Positions 63,001 to 64,000 of a stretch of DNA of 64,000 nt are shown here, one piece after another (position 1 is the first letter of the stretch; each line of letters begins with the position of its first letter). The notes beneath the pieces are model-generated. The model made no database searches. It was not told where the DNA came from and saw only the letters and a program-made list of their open reading frames with translations. The stretch comes from Trichoplax adhaerens (Eukaryota; Placozoa; Uniplacotomia; Trichoplacea; Trichoplacidae). Both the position numbers and the translations under genes were made by a program. The stretch covers positions 1,912,260 to 1,976,259 of the forward strand of contig NW_002060952.1 in NCBI RefSeq assembly GCF_000150275.1, read 5' to 3'.

Positions 63001-63448
63001 GTTGATATGATAACTTGACGCTGTTTCCCCTTCATAATGTTTTATTTGGGAGTTACCTTCACGTCCGTACCTTGCTTCTTCATATTTATACGATTGAACA
63101 CTGTCTGTTTTAGCGCGCCGTTTCAGTGGTCGGTCATCACCTGAATATGATGATAAACGCGTAGTCTTTGAAGATGAAATAACCTTCTGTTGTTCTCTAC
63201 CCGGCTTTTCCATGCGCTTGCTACCAGAAGTATGTTTCAGGTTTCTTTCTACCGTATCTTTACTGCTACTAGTTTCTAGGGAATGACAATGAGTAAAAGA
63301 ATCTTTTAAGCTTCAAAGAATTACTATATTGGAAGCCACTAACTAATATATCAGTTACCGATTTTATACAGTTCATTATCGAATTCATCCGCAACTTCAT
63401 CGTCGCCACCAAGAATATCTTCCAGAACGTTTATCTCGCCTGGTTTTC
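60034..63448 (-). CDS. YTHDC1: YTH-domain nuclear m6A reader, YTHDC1 type (5' end not resolved)
   Basis: Binds N6-methyladenosine in nuclear RNA; vertebrate YTHDC1 acts in splicing, export and chromatin regulation. Resolved exons: 63448-63359, 63275-62473, 62265-62214, 62118-61945, 61820-61362, 61201-61089, 60944-60891, 60812-60758, 60646-60532, 60450-60369, 60273-60034; phases agree and give about 744 residues (human 727). The first exon carries GEINVLEDIL, matching the conserved N terminus of YTHDC1. A long Arg/Ser/Lys/Glu-rich region with basic nuclear-localisation-like stretches follows, then the YTH domain (about 540-680): AEFYVVKSDNYENV, GVWSIQF, VVLLFSVIESKSWQG, VRWTLPSKM, ELPFSS and RPVKASRDGQEIDP. 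Trp566 (GVW) and Trp616 (VRW) are the first two walls of the m6A cage; an Ile stands where vertebrate YTHDC1 has Leu. The protein ends soon after an Arg-rich stretch, without the long Arg-rich tail of vertebrates. No in-frame ATG precedes GKPGE, so a 5' exon is missing. Confidence 0.93.
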
Positions 63449-64000
63449 CTTTACATAAAACATAGACTACTTCAATACTCTATTTATGGCTACTATTGAT
63501 GAAATATTAACCAGCAATGATGGATAGCATATCATTACGAGCTATAAACTAGTCCCACACTACAGTAGCTGCAATAAATGTCTTCTTATTACGTAACGAG
63601 CAAGCATCGACCATACGCGTACGGCAATTTAGAATAGGTACTATTTAATACTGATTCTGTCCAATCTTCTACCTAGCCATTCCAATATTACATATAGATA
63701 TCTATAGCATACAGTAGATATTAATATAAATTTACAGTAGCAATCATGATGCTGCTAGTTGAGAGCACTATCGAGATGTGATTAGGAAGAGTTTCTGAAG
63801 GCGGTAGGACAACATCAAGTTCCCCACAACAGTATGATACCGTACTCGAACTCATTAAGACTAAAGTTGCCGTAGATCACGACAACTACTACTTGATATT
63901 AGTCTTAGTCGCCCTTTATTATACAGTAAATATCCAAACATGGCGCCGCCAAAATGTGTCAGCAATTGAAACATTTTACCTTCGAAGTTGATAGGTCCGC
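63449..64000. other. Upstream region of YTHDC1, probable 5' exon/promoter
   Basis: The start codon of YTHDC1 should lie here or beyond the window edge. On the minus strand, ATGs near 63971 and 63855 open frames of about 38-40 codons, but none could be joined in phase with the resolved exon. A GC-rich motif at 63934-63956 with ATGGCGCCGCC stands out from the AT-rich background and may mark a promoter. Confidence 0.4.
63934..63956. promoter_or_regulatory. GC-rich ATGGCG-containing palindromic motif, possible core promoter
   Basis: The sequence AACATGGCGCCGCCAAAATG has a self-complementary centre (GGCGCC) and includes ATGGCG, the core of YY1-type sites found near many animal transcription starts. 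It sits about 0.5 kb upstream of the first resolved YTHDC1 exon. Read as coding (ATGGCGCCGCC...) the + frame stops after nine codons, so a regulatory role is likelier than a gene start. Confidence 0.3.

Noticed and set aside
60034-63448. YTHDF-type cytoplasmic m6A reader
   Set aside because: The GEINVLEDIL N terminus, basic/Ser-rich nuclear region and the aliphatic third cage wall fit YTHDC1; YTHDF proteins have a Gln/Pro-rich N terminus and a Trp third wall.

Overview
The window looks like nuclear DNA of an early-branching animal. It is AT-rich (roughly one third G+C by eye), its genes are split by short GT-AG introns, and the predicted proteins are clear animal family members. A placozoan (Trichoplax or Hoilungia type) is the best guess from base composition, compact introns and divergence level; this is inference and has not been tested by a search.

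Six genes can be supported, five of them rebuilt exon by exon with consistent splice phases. From left to right: (1) an intronless class A rhodopsin-like GPCR (+, 2481-3524); (2) an AKR1A1-type aldo-keto reductase (+, 7061-8367, 3 exons); (3) a calcium-regulated NADPH oxidase of the NOX5 type (-, 24971-12148, 15 exons, about 1252 aa); (4) a DEG/ENaC/ASIC-type cation channel (+, 45529-49412, 7 exons); (5) an ortholog of the ciliary protein EFCAB7 (+, 53936-57715, 11 exons, 615 aa); (6) a YTHDC1-type m6A reader (-, 63448-60034, 11 resolved exons, start not resolved). EFCAB7 and YTHDC1 are convergent.

Between them lie about 2 kb of unusually GC-rich DNA full of GTACAGTAC-type palindromes just upstream of the reductase (about 5.0-6.96 kb), a 5.4 kb intron inside NOX5, and a stretch of about 20 kb (25.0-45.4 kb) in which no gene could be supported.

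The most interesting points are as follows. NOX5 carries an N-terminal array of about eight EF-hand-like units, in which a module of about 65 residues occurs three times. The same protein has an exon of 358 residues, rich in Ser/Pro and basic residues, inserted between its FAD and NADPH parts, where regulatory phosphorylation sites lie in vertebrate NOX5. A near-perfect RFX/X-box-like palindrome lies about 0.9 kb upstream of the first resolved coding exon of the ciliary gene EFCAB7. The palindromic, foldback-rich block next to the reductase may be a mobile element or a regulatory region.

The genes do not form one pathway. A shared calcium/ion theme (NOX5, DEG/ENaC channel, EFCAB7) is noted only as context. 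I found no CRISPR array, tRNA, rRNA or intact transposon.
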